A DNA stretch of 22,323 bases. Origin: Clostridium sp. CAG:557 (GTDB lineage: Bacteria; Bacillota; Clostridia; Oscillospirales; Acutalibacteraceae). How positions within the stretch are numbered: position 1 is the stretch's first letter; each line of letters opens with the position of its first letter. Shown here piece by piece: positions 8,015-15,627 of the stretch. The DNA lies in assembly GCA_000435275.1 (NCBI GenBank), contig FR883845.1, forward strand, positions 808 through 23,130. The letters are read 5' to 3'. Below the pieces are notes generated by a model that searched no databases, was not told the DNA's origin, and saw nothing but the letters and a program-made list of their open reading frames with translations. Position numbers and translations under genes: made by a program.

Positions 8015-8608
8015 CTACGAAAACAAAATTTCGTTGACTTTATCGGACAAAAAATCGAAATTACTTTCAAACAGCGCATCAAATGAGCAATTTTCTTCGA
8101 TGTCACCATAAGACAAAATGAATCCTCCGTTGATATCGCGAGTTTGTTCAGAGATATAGAGTTCGCCGCCAATAGAGTTAACCAATTTTGATAAATTAGC
8201 CTGAAAATCCTGCGGAACTTTTTTCAAATCCGCGCTAGAAAAAATGATTTCACCTTTCAAAGGGCTAACATATTTTTTACACAACTTTAAAATTAGTTCA
8301 AAATATTCCTCAACAGGCAGACTACGTAAAGACTTTTTAGTTTCGTCAAAAACATAATTAATTTGTTCACGCTTTGCTTCAAGAATCATTTCGCGCTCTT
8401 TTAAGTTTGCCAAAGAAATGGCACGTTTTAAGATGAATTCAGCCTGATTTTCAGCATTTTTGATGATTGAACTCGCAGTGTTTTCAGCGTCGGCTTTAGC
8501 CTGAACGACAATTTTTTTAGCCTTCTCTTCCGCAGAATTAATTATTTCATAAGCCGAGGCTGAAGCTTCCTCGTCGATAAGATTAACAATTTTGTCCAAA
8601 CCTGTCAT
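8015..8608 (-). CDS. ntpE: V/A-type ATP synthase subunit E (peripheral stalk)
   Basis: Peripheral stator subunit that pairs with the H/G-type subunit. It is 197 aa from the ATG at 8606-8608 (MTGLDKIVNLIDEEASASAY). This start has GGGGAG about 8 nt upstream; a reading from 8626 would absorb that ribosome-binding site. The N-terminal half is a long Ala/Lys/Glu-rich coiled coil and the C-terminal half a globular head-binding domain containing GGFILSYGDIEENCSF. Confidence 0.93.
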   Translation of the reverse strand: MTGLDKIVNLIDEEASASAYEIINSAEEKAKKIVVQAKADAENTASSIIKNAENQAEFILKRAISLANLKEREMILEAKREQINYVFDETKKSLRSLPVEEYFELILKLCKKYVSPLKGEIIFSSADLKKVPQDFQANLSKLVNSIGGELYISEQTRDINGGFILSYGDIEENCSFDALFESNFDFLSDKVNEILFS

Positions 8609-8641
8609 AAATAAAACTCCCCACAAATAAGATAGGCAAAA

Positions 8642-9124
8642 TTAAATATTAATTTTAGGGATATTTAAAATAGATAAAACAGAGACCAAAAGTGCCAAAA
8701 TCGCATAAGTCTCGACCATAGCTGGAAAGATCATGGCCTTACCCATTTGTTCAGGGCGTTTGGCCACAGTTCCGATACCAGAAACAGCAGCTCTAGCTTG
8801 GCGAATGGCTGACCATAAGCCAACAAAAGCGATAGGTAAGCAAGAGACCAAATATAAAAGTCCTTGACCTAAAGAAACATCAGAAGAACCACCTAAAATT
8901 CCGATTTGTATAAGAGTTAAGACGGCGACTAAAAGACCGTAAATGCCTTGTGTACCTGGCAATAATTGAAGTAACAAAACTTTACCAAATTTCCCAGGGT
9001 CTTCTGTAACGACACCAGCAGCGGCCTCGCCAGCCATACCAACTCCAATTGCAGATCCAATTCCTGCCATGAACGATGCTAAAGCCGCACCCAATAAAGC
9101 TAAAACAATTCCGAAATTACTCAT
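8642..9124 (-). CDS. ntpK: V-type ATP synthase subunit K (rotor ring), Na+-type
   Basis: Proteolipid of the membrane rotor ring. The 160-aa protein is the duplicated four-helix (16 kDa) form. By position it keeps the five Na+ ligands described for E. hirae NtpK: L55, T58 and Q59 in QLLPGTQG, Q109 in IRQARAAV, and E138 in MVETYAIL. The first hairpin lacks an ion-binding carboxylate, as in NtpK. The ATG at 9122-9124 (MSNFGIVLAL) has GGAGG 10 nt upstream; an earlier in-frame start would contain that site. It overlaps the end of ntpI by 8 nt. Confidence 0.96.
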   Translation of the reverse strand: MSNFGIVLALLGAALASFMAGIGSAIGVGMAGEAAAGVVTEDPGKFGKVLLLQLLPGTQGIYGLLVAVLTLIQIGILGGSSDVSLGQGLLYLVSCLPIAFVGLWSAIRQARAAVSGIGTVAKRPEQMGKAMIFPAMVETYAILALLVSVLSILNIPKINI

Positions 9125-11141
9125 TATAAATATCCTCCGTAACATTAAAATATTTTGTATTTACAAAAAACGGTGAAAATTTTCTTCCTCCGCCCTCATA
9201 AAACTTGCCAAAAAACTCCACAAATTGCAATCTATTGGTATGAACATATGCTCCCAAAAGGTTAATAGCGATATTCATGGTATGTCCCACAATAAACACA
9301 ACTATGAATAAGACTATTCCAACAGGGCCATTTCCTGCCATAGTACCCATTTTGTTGAAAACTTGAGCAATAACGCCAGTGGCTAGACCCAGTGCCAAAA
9401 GTCGTGAATAAGAGAGAATGTCGCTAAGATAACCAGTAACGCCATAAAGGCCATATAACCCCTTAAGTAACCGCTTGAAGGGGCTTTTTGATTCTCTGCC
9501 GGCAGTAAATAAAATCAATAAAGCGCCTACTATAGCACAGATTAGGCCGACGTTTCCAATAGAATGAGACAAAATAAAGTTTAAAACCAACATTTCTGCA
9601 ACCATTGGTACCGAAAGCATGTAAATTATAAGCCCACCAACCAGCAAATACCAAGAGACCACATCATATATAGCATCCTTGAATTTTTTAGCCAAAATTA
9701 ATTCATATAATTGTATAAGAAGTCCGGTAAACAGGTGAACTATACCGATTCCGAATGAAAATGCGAGCATTCGCATAGGCTCGTTAAGTGGAACAAACCA
9801 CAGTGCAGGAACGATTACAGGTGAATTAAAGAAGGTCGTAGAGACCACGTCAATAACATCTCCGAAATAGCTTCCGAATAAAATGCCCCAAAAAGTCGTG
9901 GAAATTCCGCAAAACAAAAACATCTTCAAAGCTTTTTTCATTCCGGGTTTAATGTTTTTATATTTTGTCAAGACGAATCCGCAGGCCGCAACGATTATAA
10001 GCCCATAAGCCGCGTCAGAAAGCATCATTCCGAACAAAATATAATAAAAAATTGCCATCACAGAAGTAGGGTCAACTTCACCTTTTCCCGGCAAGCTATA
10101 ACTTTCGAGAACGCCTTCAACCGGCGAAGCGAAGGAATTATTTTGCAAAGTGACTGGAACATCGTCATTATCATCCGGCGCAGAGAAGTCAATTGCAATA
10201 TCGAACTTGGAAGTCAAAGCAGTTTCCAATTTTTTTGCATATTTTTGAGGAATAAATCCACTCAGCATAAATACATTTTTTGTGTGCCAAAGTTTGGAGA
10301 TGACCTCATATTTTTGCGAACGCATAGTATGATAATCAACCATAAACTTTATTGCATTTCGCTGACCTTTGTAACTTTTAATTTCTTTTTCCGCATTAAA
10401 AATTTGTGTTTCGAGGTCTTTTATTCTGTGCAAAATTTCCTCTATTTTCAAACTAGGAACTTCATCAGAAACGAAAGTCGGCAATGCGAAGCCATTTTCT
10501 CTGAGCACAGACCAAATTTTGTCAGCTAACGAAATATGACACAAAATGAAAATACAAGTTTGTTCAGTACTTCTAGATAAAACTTGCAATGTGTACATTT
10601 CTTCATTTGGCAATGCCTTAGCCAGCAGCAATTTTGCGTCAGATTCGCTGATGTCTAAAGGTAAAGAGCCAATAAAAGCACGAGTTTTTTTAGTTCCTTC
10701 AAAATTCATTGGGACATCAAGAGGTTTCCAGTCGGACAGTGCATCAATTTGAGCGTGTAACCGAACGACTTCAGCATTTTCATCGTCAATTAATTTAGAA
10801 AGACGTACGATTTCATTTGCAACGCGCATGATTTCTTCAGTTTCGTTTGCAAAAATATAATAATTTTCCTTTGAAATGTCATTTTGCCCCCGTATACTGC
10901 TGAGAAAGACTTTTTCTTCTGGGAGGTATTTCTCGAGGATTTCCAAAGCATTTTGAGCTATAAATTTATTTTTATCAAAAACTGAACGCATATTAAAAGT
11001 GTCGATTGTCTTAAAATCGGTCGAATTTTTATCCAAATCAGAAACCTCTACCAATCCCAAACGCTGTAAAGTTTCGAGGACAGACTTTCTGTCTTTTTTG
11101 AGCGCACATATATTAACTTTTTTCATAGGAAGAACGGCCAT
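9117..11141 (-). CDS. ntpI: V/A-type ATP synthase subunit I (membrane stator)
   Basis: Membrane stator subunit (V-type subunit a) that forms the ion path with the K ring. Of 674 aa, about 1-350 form a soluble coiled-coil arm, and several membrane spans lie between about 355 and 650. The conserved Arg expected opposite the ring glutamate is R580 in LSYSRLLALGLATGV. GHTMNIAINLLGAYVHTNRL near the C-terminus is also typical. The start MAVLPMKKVNICALKKDR is preceded by AGGTG. It overlaps ntpK by 8 nt and follows the H subunit by 24 nt. Confidence 0.95.
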   Translation of the reverse strand: MAVLPMKKVNICALKKDRKSVLETLQRLGLVEVSDLDKNSTDFKTIDTFNMRSVFDKNKFIAQNALEILEKYLPEEKVFLSSIRGQNDISKENYYIFANETEEIMRVANEIVRLSKLIDDENAEVVRLHAQIDALSDWKPLDVPMNFEGTKKTRAFIGSLPLDISESDAKLLLAKALPNEEMYTLQVLSRSTEQTCIFILCHISLADKIWSVLRENGFALPTFVSDEVPSLKIEEILHRIKDLETQIFNAEKEIKSYKGQRNAIKFMVDYHTMRSQKYEVISKLWHTKNVFMLSGFIPQKYAKKLETALTSKFDIAIDFSAPDDNDDVPVTLQNNSFASPVEGVLESYSLPGKGEVDPTSVMAIFYYILFGMMLSDAAYGLIIVAACGFVLTKYKNIKPGMKKALKMFLFCGISTTFWGILFGSYFGDVIDVVSTTFFNSPVIVPALWFVPLNEPMRMLAFSFGIGIVHLFTGLLIQLYELILAKKFKDAIYDVVSWYLLVGGLIIYMLSVPMVAEMLVLNFILSHSIGNVGLICAIVGALLILFTAGRESKSPFKRLLKGLYGLYGVTGYLSDILSYSRLLALGLATGVIAQVFNKMGTMAGNGPVGIVLFIVVFIVGHTMNIAINLLGAYVHTNRLQFVEFFGKFYEGGGRKFSPFFVNTKYFNVTEDIYNE

Positions 11142-11165
11142 AATTGCGCACCTGCCTTTGCTAGG

Positions 11166-11477
11166 TTAGTCAACAATCAAATTAATGACTGTTTTTATTG
11201 TTTGAGCCTTCATATTTTCTGATTTTTCTTTTAATTTTCTGATATTTTCTTCACATTTTTTAATATTTTTTTTGTAGGCTTCTTCAACAGAACTTTTTGC
11301 AAAATTAATTCTTAAATCGGCCTTAGCTTTAGCTTCTTTAATTTTTGCTTTAGTGATACTTTGAGCCTCTTTATTAGCGTCCTCAATAATCAAATCGGCT
11401 TGCTTTTTGGCCATTTTTTGTTTGTCCATAGCAGATATCTCGGCATTTTTGACGGCATCAATCATCTCAGAAACCAA
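11166..11477 (-). CDS. V/A-type ATP synthase peripheral-stalk subunit (H/G type), TTG start
   Basis: First V-ATPase gene in the cluster. It is a 103-aa, almost wholly helical, Lys/Ala/Glu-rich coiled coil (QADLIIEDANKEAQSITKAK and onward), as expected for the stalk partner of subunit E (AhaH in Methanosarcina, NtpF in E. hirae). I chose the TTG at 475-477 of this kilobase (11475-11477; MVSEMIDAVKNAEI) because AAGGTG lies 9 nt upstream. The ATG at 11486 directly abuts that site and is too close. Family assignment rests on coiled-coil composition, size and operon position. Confidence 0.85.
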   Translation of the reverse strand: MVSEMIDAVKNAEISAMDKQKMAKKQADLIIEDANKEAQSITKAKIKEAKAKADLRINFAKSSVEEAYKKNIKKCEENIRKLKEKSENMKAQTIKTVINLIVD

Positions 11478-11502
11478 TAGTATCATCACCTTTTTATAAA
11501 AA

Positions 11503-12804
11503 TTAATCGCAATAGCAACCTCTATCACCATTTGGAGAAACTACATAAATACCACAACGATTTACGCCTGCAGAAAGTGAATTTTTGAGACAGTGAGAGC
11601 TTAACTCGCCGGACTTTTGTAAGGAATCGCAAAATAAGATCCGATTGCAGCAAGAATGGCTTTTAAGTAAATAATCACAATTTTCTGTTCCGACACAGTG
11701 CTTTATGGCAGTGTTATTAGCATAATTGACAGAAATTTTGCTGCCGGCATGATATTCTCCGTTTGAAATTATAATGTGAGAGCAAGTTAAACGATTTAAA
11801 ACATCACTCTGATAATTATTTGTGCCATGATGAGGGGCTTTTATTACATTATAGACCTGAAATAAATCATTTTCAAGTAAATTTAAAATATCACGAGTAA
11901 CGTCGGCGGTCATCAGTATGTTTCCGCCGTTAAAAGAATTTTGAAGTTCATTTTGAAAAACTATGCTGGCAGAATTTTGCGCAGAGCTGTATTGTATACG
12001 AGTATTTTCATCGTTTAAAAACGACATTATTTCATCGGCAACATCGATATAGATTAATTTTTTTGATAAATTGTTTAGCTCAATAGTGCAGAAATTAAGA
12101 TTTTTTATTGATTCAGTTATATTTTCATCAAAAAATGAATCAGTTTCTCTGCATAAATCGCAACAGTTAATGTATTCGCGGCAAAATAAATTTCTTAAAT
12201 GGAAAAATTCATCAATCAAATCAGTCTGCAAAGATTTTTTTAATAAAGCGTCAAGAGCACCAATAATATCGGAAAATCCCTGCGAAAACGGAAATGATTC
12301 ACAAAAAGGATTTAGCACGTTATATTTTATTCCCGCGAATTCAAAAATATCGTCGCGTTTTAGAGGAATGACATTGTTTGCAAAGCTGTTTTTTCTCAAA
12401 AAATCAAAGATAAACAATGCGCTCGTGCTCATACTCGCGCAGGCTTGTTGCCTTTTAAGAAAAGTAAAAGCGTAAATTGCCATCTCCAAAAGCAAAGTTT
12501 GCCGCGACTCATTCAGAGCGGGGTAGGGAATGTAGATATTATCAAAAAATTTTTTTTGTTTTTTCAAAATGTACTTCAACCCGCAGAAGTGGTCTCTGTG
12601 AAAGTGCGTCAGAAGAAAACTTTTTTCAAGCGCGTCGTCGTATCGAGGCATAATGAAGTCAGAAACGTAGTCCTTAAATTTGATGTGGCTGTTTTTTAAA
12701 ATAGTATTCATAGAGCCACAATCGACCATCAAAATTTCATTTTTTTCGCCCTCAAAGACGATACATTCGCCGTAGCCCACATCATGAATGTCAATAAAAT
12801 GCAT
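11503..12804 (-). CDS. Cys-rich metallo-beta-lactamase-fold hydrolase (ComEC C-terminal type)
   Basis: A 433-aa MBL-fold protein with metal-ligand motif HFHRDH (67-72), an early VDCG (27-30), a later MTADV (298-302) and KAPHHGT (322-328). This is the ligand pattern of ComEC C-terminal and related stand-alone hydrolases, which are usually phosphodiesterases or nucleases. There is no signal peptide or membrane domain. Between the halves lies a poorly conserved-looking insertion (about 110-260). It has 20 cysteines, including CCDLC at 214-218 and CC at 385-386, which is unusual for a cytosolic enzyme. It starts 4 nt after the MORN-protein stop with no clear Shine-Dalgarno, suggesting coupled translation. 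It ends 25 nt before the first V-ATPase gene. The substrate is unknown. Confidence 0.8.
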   Translation of the reverse strand: MHFIDIHDVGYGECIVFEGEKNEILMVDCGSMNTILKNSHIKFKDYVSDFIMPRYDDALEKSFLLTHFHRDHFCGLKYILKKQKKFFDNIYIPYPALNESRQTLLLEMAIYAFTFLKRQQACASMSTSALFIFDFLRKNSFANNVIPLKRDDIFEFAGIKYNVLNPFCESFPFSQGFSDIIGALDALLKKSLQTDLIDEFFHLRNLFCREYINCCDLCRETDSFFDENITESIKNLNFCTIELNNLSKKLIYIDVADEIMSFLNDENTRIQYSSAQNSASIVFQNELQNSFNGGNILMTADVTRDILNLLENDLFQVYNVIKAPHHGTNNYQSDVLNRLTCSHIIISNGEYHAGSKISVNYANNTAIKHCVGTENCDYLLKSHSCCNRILFCDSLQKSGELSSHCLKNSLSAGVNRCGIYVVSPNGDRGCYCD

Positions 12805-12808
12805 CGTT

Positions 12809-14026
12809 TTACATTAAAGTTGGCTCATCGGAACGAACCTGTGACACTGAAAGTTTGCCATCTTCGATATTATAACTGGCGAAATTTCCGACTTTTTTAC
12901 CATTCTCAATTTTTCCGGCGTACAATAAATTTCCAAATTCGTCAAATTCAGCAACCATACCCTGCGCGATTCCATTTTTGTATGCTCGGACAATGATTTT
13001 ATTCTGAGATTTATCAAAAGTTATGCCGATATTATGTTTTTTATCCTGCTTAAAACCGCCAACATACCGAATTTCGCCTGATTTATTACAAAAAACGCCC
13101 AACCCATCTTTTTTATCGTTTAGATAATTGCCTACATAAGCCGCAGTGCCTTGTTCTGTGAGAGTAACCCCTTTGCCGTTTCTTAATTCAGAATTCATCT
13201 GGCCAAAGTAGTAAAATTTCTCATTATTTTCGGTTTTTATAACCTTTTTATACGTTAAATTACGTTCAATGCTATTCTCGCAGACGATTTTTTTATTAAT
13301 AACATTATTTTTGCCTGCATTAGATTTAATTTCATTGTTTTTATTTTCTAAGATGGAATTATTATTTTCAGAATGTTTGTATTTTTGATTTTTTACGCTG
13401 TTTTCATCAGTTTCGAATTTTTTCATGTTTTCTAAAGCCGCTAATTGTTCTTGCGTGCTGTAGGTTACCGTGCCTTGGTCAGTTAAGCACAAAAATGTTG
13501 TGAAATTTTTATCAATAGCTGCAAATTTATAATTTTTCAAATTTATATTAATTGGATAAACAGTATAAGAAACAGCATTATTTGTGTCATTTTTATATTC
13601 TATCACCGATAAATCGTTTTTGTTTAAGTTAAGCGTCAAGGCTTTTTTACGAGTTTCACTGTTATTTAAGAAATATTCAATTTTTTTAATGCTATGTTGT
13701 TGGTCGAAGTAAATAATTTTTGAAATAAATCTGGTTGTTTCGAAAAACAAAATTTCGTAAGAACCGTCACCATTTATGCGGCTTTTTTCAATGACTTTAT
13801 CTCCAAACATACGTTTCCAACGCATAGGTTTGCCGGCCTCAAGAGCGTATGAGTAGTGATACACTTTATTGGAAAACTCTTTGGTTATTTTATTTTTTTG
13901 TTTTTTTCCACTTGTAAAAAAGTTTTTTCTGACCTGAAAAAGCCAGTCACAGTCGTATTGTAGCAAGTTTTTGTCGTACTTAGGGCAGATTATTGAATAA
14001 TAATTGACATCATTTGTATTGTCCAT
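12809..14026 (-). CDS. MORN-repeat protein of unknown function
   Basis: A 405-aa protein. Residues 272-387 contain about four MORN-like units: YYFGQMNSELRNGKGVTL, YVGNYLNDKKDGLGVF, YVGGFKQDKKHNIGITF, and a degenerate one at 369-387. The first half (about 1-190) is a beta-rich region I do not recognise. It is joined to the repeats by a Lys/Asn/Glu-rich, probably disordered linker (about 200-260). No signal peptide is seen. The ATG has GGGAG about 13 nt upstream, slightly long. It is the first gene of the probable MORN-MBL-V-ATPase transcript and is divergent from mscS. MORN repeats in bacteria mediate protein or membrane contacts, and nothing here tells which. Confidence 0.75.
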   Translation of the reverse strand: MDNTNDVNYYSIICPKYDKNLLQYDCDWLFQVRKNFFTSGKKQKNKITKEFSNKVYHYSYALEAGKPMRWKRMFGDKVIEKSRINGDGSYEILFFETTRFISKIIYFDQQHSIKKIEYFLNNSETRKKALTLNLNKNDLSVIEYKNDTNNAVSYTVYPININLKNYKFAAIDKNFTTFLCLTDQGTVTYSTQEQLAALENMKKFETDENSVKNQKYKHSENNNSILENKNNEIKSNAGKNNVINKKIVCENSIERNLTYKKVIKTENNEKFYYFGQMNSELRNGKGVTLTEQGTAAYVGNYLNDKKDGLGVFCNKSGEIRYVGGFKQDKKHNIGITFDKSQNKIIVRAYKNGIAQGMVAEFDEFGNLLYAGKIENGKKVGNFASYNIEDGKLSVSQVRSDEPTLM

Positions 14027-14063
14027 GATTTTATTAAGACTCCCATCAATTTACACTTAATTT

Positions 14064-14097
14064 ATTATATATTATATTAAATGTGAAACTTTTTCAA
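14064..14097 (-). promoter_or_regulatory. Candidate promoter for the MORN-MBL-V-ATPase unit
   Basis: Minus-strand TTGAAA (14092-14097) is followed by two overlapping -10-like hexamers: TATAAT at 14071-14076 (15-bp spacer, short) and a TAATAT register with a 17-bp spacer. The region is very AT-rich, so the exact hexamers are uncertain. No other promoter is evident before the first V-ATPase gene. Confidence 0.45.
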
Positions 14098-14135
14098 GAA
14101 GTTTTGATTTAAACAGGTAACTCTACCAAATATGT

Positions 14136-14143
14136 GCTATAAT
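14136..14143 (+). promoter_or_regulatory. Extended -10 promoter for mscS
   Basis: Plus-strand TGCTATAAT has a perfect -10 (14138-14143) with the extended TGn. No good -35 lies 17 bp upstream; instead a short inverted repeat GGTA/TACC (14116-14127) occupies that region. Transcription would begin near 14150. Confidence 0.6.
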
Positions 14144-14178
14144 AAATGTAATTGATAAACTAAAAGGTGGGTATTTTT

Positions 14179-14940
14179 ATGGATATAATCAGTTCGACAT
14201 ATATGCCATTCATTTTAAATAAATTAATTCCTGCGGTGCTAACGTTTTTTATTGGGTGGTTTTTGGCTGGCAAACTTACAGTTATAATAAAAAATGCTAT
14301 GATAAAGTCAAGTGTGGATGAAAGTATCATTTCGTTTTCAAATTCTGTACTAAAAGTAACCTTCCGAAGCATAGTTATTTTAATGGTAATTACTTGTTTT
14401 GGAGTGAATATTTCTTCGATAATTGCTGCAGTGGGCGCGACTTTTATAACAATAGGACTGGCAGTGAAAGATAACCTTTCTAACGTGACTAGTGGCATAA
14501 TAATTATTGTAAATAAACCTTTTAAAATTGGGGATTCTTTGGAAACTAGCAATGTAAAAGGAAAAGTTACCAAAATTGAGATGCTATATACGACTTTAGT
14601 GACTCAGGACAATAAAGAAATAGTTGTGCCAAATTCAAAGCTTACCGCCGATTATATCATTAATTCTAGTGCGAATAAATGCCGACGACTGGATGTAACT
14701 TTGCCAATAAAAAAAGAAGCTAAATTTTCAGACATTCAGCCTATTCTTGATAAAATAATTAAAACCGACAGGAATGTCCTCTCGAAGCCAGAGCCGGTTG
14801 TAGCAATAAGCAGCTTTAACGATGAAACGATAAATATTGCTATAAAGGTTTGGTGTGAATCTGAAAAATACGATTATTTAAGCAAAAATTTGCATGAAAA
14901 AATAAAAATTGAACTCGAAAGTAATAATATAAGCTTTTAA
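14179..14940 (+). CDS. mscS: MscS-family mechanosensitive channel
   Basis: Small-conductance mechanosensitive channel for osmotic down-shock. The 253 aa begin at the ATG at 14179 (MDIISSTYMPFILNK), preceded by AAAGGTGG at about 8 nt; this fits better than a GTG 12 nt upstream that overlaps the ribosome-binding site. Three membrane spans (about 10-33, 55-75, 80-105) include the pore helix with the MscS signature GLAVKDNLSNVTSG, then KPFKIGD and the beta domain. The C-terminal alpha/beta vestibule ends near residue 250. It is followed by the DUF4364 gene after 17 nt, so the two are probably co-transcribed. Confidence 0.93.
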   Translation: MDIISSTYMPFILNKLIPAVLTFFIGWFLAGKLTVIIKNAMIKSSVDESIISFSNSVLKVTFRSIVILMVITCFGVNISSIIAAVGATFITIGLAVKDNLSNVTSGIIIIVNKPFKIGDSLETSNVKGKVTKIEMLYTTLVTQDNKEIVVPNSKLTADYIINSSANKCRRLDVTLPIKKEAKFSDIQPILDKIIKTDRNVLSKPEPVVAISSFNDETINIAIKVWCESEKYDYLSKNLHEKIKIELESNNISF

Positions 14941-14957
14941 ATATGGAGGGTTTAAAC

Positions 14958-15557
14958 ATGAAATTTGATGCTTTTTCTGCCGGTGTAAATTTAGGCGGAC
15001 TGAGAAGCAAAAATGATATCAAACTGTTGATTTGTTATATGCTTGCCAGTGTAAATCAGGCACTTGCGAAAGATGAGATTGTTTCTGTACTGCAAGAAAA
15101 CGGGCTTGCAAATTATTTTGAGATAAATGACGCATTTTCTGACCTTATAGGCAATAATAATATTTCAAAAGACCGCGATAATCCTGATAAATATGTAGTT
15201 ACAGAGAGCGGAAAATTAATTGTAAACCAACTGGATACCGCGTTGCCAATTTCTATAAGAGAAAAAACCCTTGCAGCGACAATAAATTTATTGGCAAAGG
15301 TTAAGCGCGAAAATGAAAACGTTGTTACGATAAAAAAAGAAGAGAATGGTTGCTATGTTTCTTGCAATGTTTCTGGCGGAGATAATGTAAACCTTTTGAC
15401 AATAAATCTTTTTGTTCCAGACACAAAGCAAGCAGAGCTCGTTAAACAAAATTTTCAAGAAGACCCGAACTTAATTTATACTTGTATGTTGGCTTTGCTC
15501 ACAAAAAACCATGACCTTATTAAAAGTGCACTTGAAAATATCCAAAATCATAACTAA
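14958..15557 (+). CDS. DUF4364 family protein
   Basis: A 199-aa soluble protein resembling the clostridial DUF4364 family. The N-terminal half (LRSKNDIKLLICYMLASVNQ, then LANYFEINDAFSDLI and YVVTESGKLIV) has the pattern of a winged-helix domain. The second half is an alpha/beta domain. The family is thought to be regulatory, but its function is not established. I chose the ATG at 14958 because GGAGG (about 8 nt before it) would otherwise be inside the gene. It follows mscS directly and ends in a hairpin cluster. Confidence 0.8.
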   Translation: MKFDAFSAGVNLGGLRSKNDIKLLICYMLASVNQALAKDEIVSVLQENGLANYFEINDAFSDLIGNNNISKDRDNPDKYVVTESGKLIVNQLDTALPISIREKTLAATINLLAKVKRENENVVTIKKEENGCYVSCNVSGGDNVNLLTINLFVPDTKQAELVKQNFQEDPNLIYTCMLALLTKNHDLIKSALENIQNHN

Positions 15558-15571
15558 TTGTGATTTTGGAT
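15540..15571 (+). repeat. Perfect inverted repeat around the DUF4364 stop codon
   Basis: ATCCAAAATCA (15540-15550) and TGATTTTGGAT (15561-15571) are perfect complements (11 bp) with a 10-nt loop containing the TAA stop (15555-15557). No T tract follows directly, so it is not itself a classical terminator. A true terminator begins just after it. Confidence 0.7.
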
Positions 15572-15572
15572 T

Positions 15573-15606
15573 AAAAAAGCAACGATTATCAATCGTTGCT
15601 TTTTTG
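15573..15606. terminator. Bidirectional intrinsic terminator between DUF4364 and clpC
   Basis: AAAAAAGCAACGAT, loop TATCA, ATCGTTGCTTTTTT. The GC part of the stem is 15579-15586 / 15592-15599, with A and T tracts on both sides, so it can stop transcripts from either strand. Confidence 0.9.
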
Positions 15607-15608
15607 CG

Positions 15609-15627
15609 GATTAACATTTTGTTAATC
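15609..15627 (-). repeat. Small hairpin over the clpC stop codon
   Basis: GATTAACA (15609-15616) and TGTTAATC (15620-15627) are perfect complements with a 3-nt loop. The clpC stop (15622-15624) lies within the repeat. It is the third hairpin in an 88-bp stretch. Confidence 0.6.

Noticed and set aside
14116..14127. GGTA-actc-TACC inverted repeat in the -35 region of mscS
   Set aside because: Only 4 bp per arm; too short to call an operator without comparison to relatives.
14160..14573. 137-codon hydrophobic ORF antisense to mscS
   Set aside because: Reverse reading of membrane-span codons in mscS gives spurious hydrophobic stretches; no start signals were seen.
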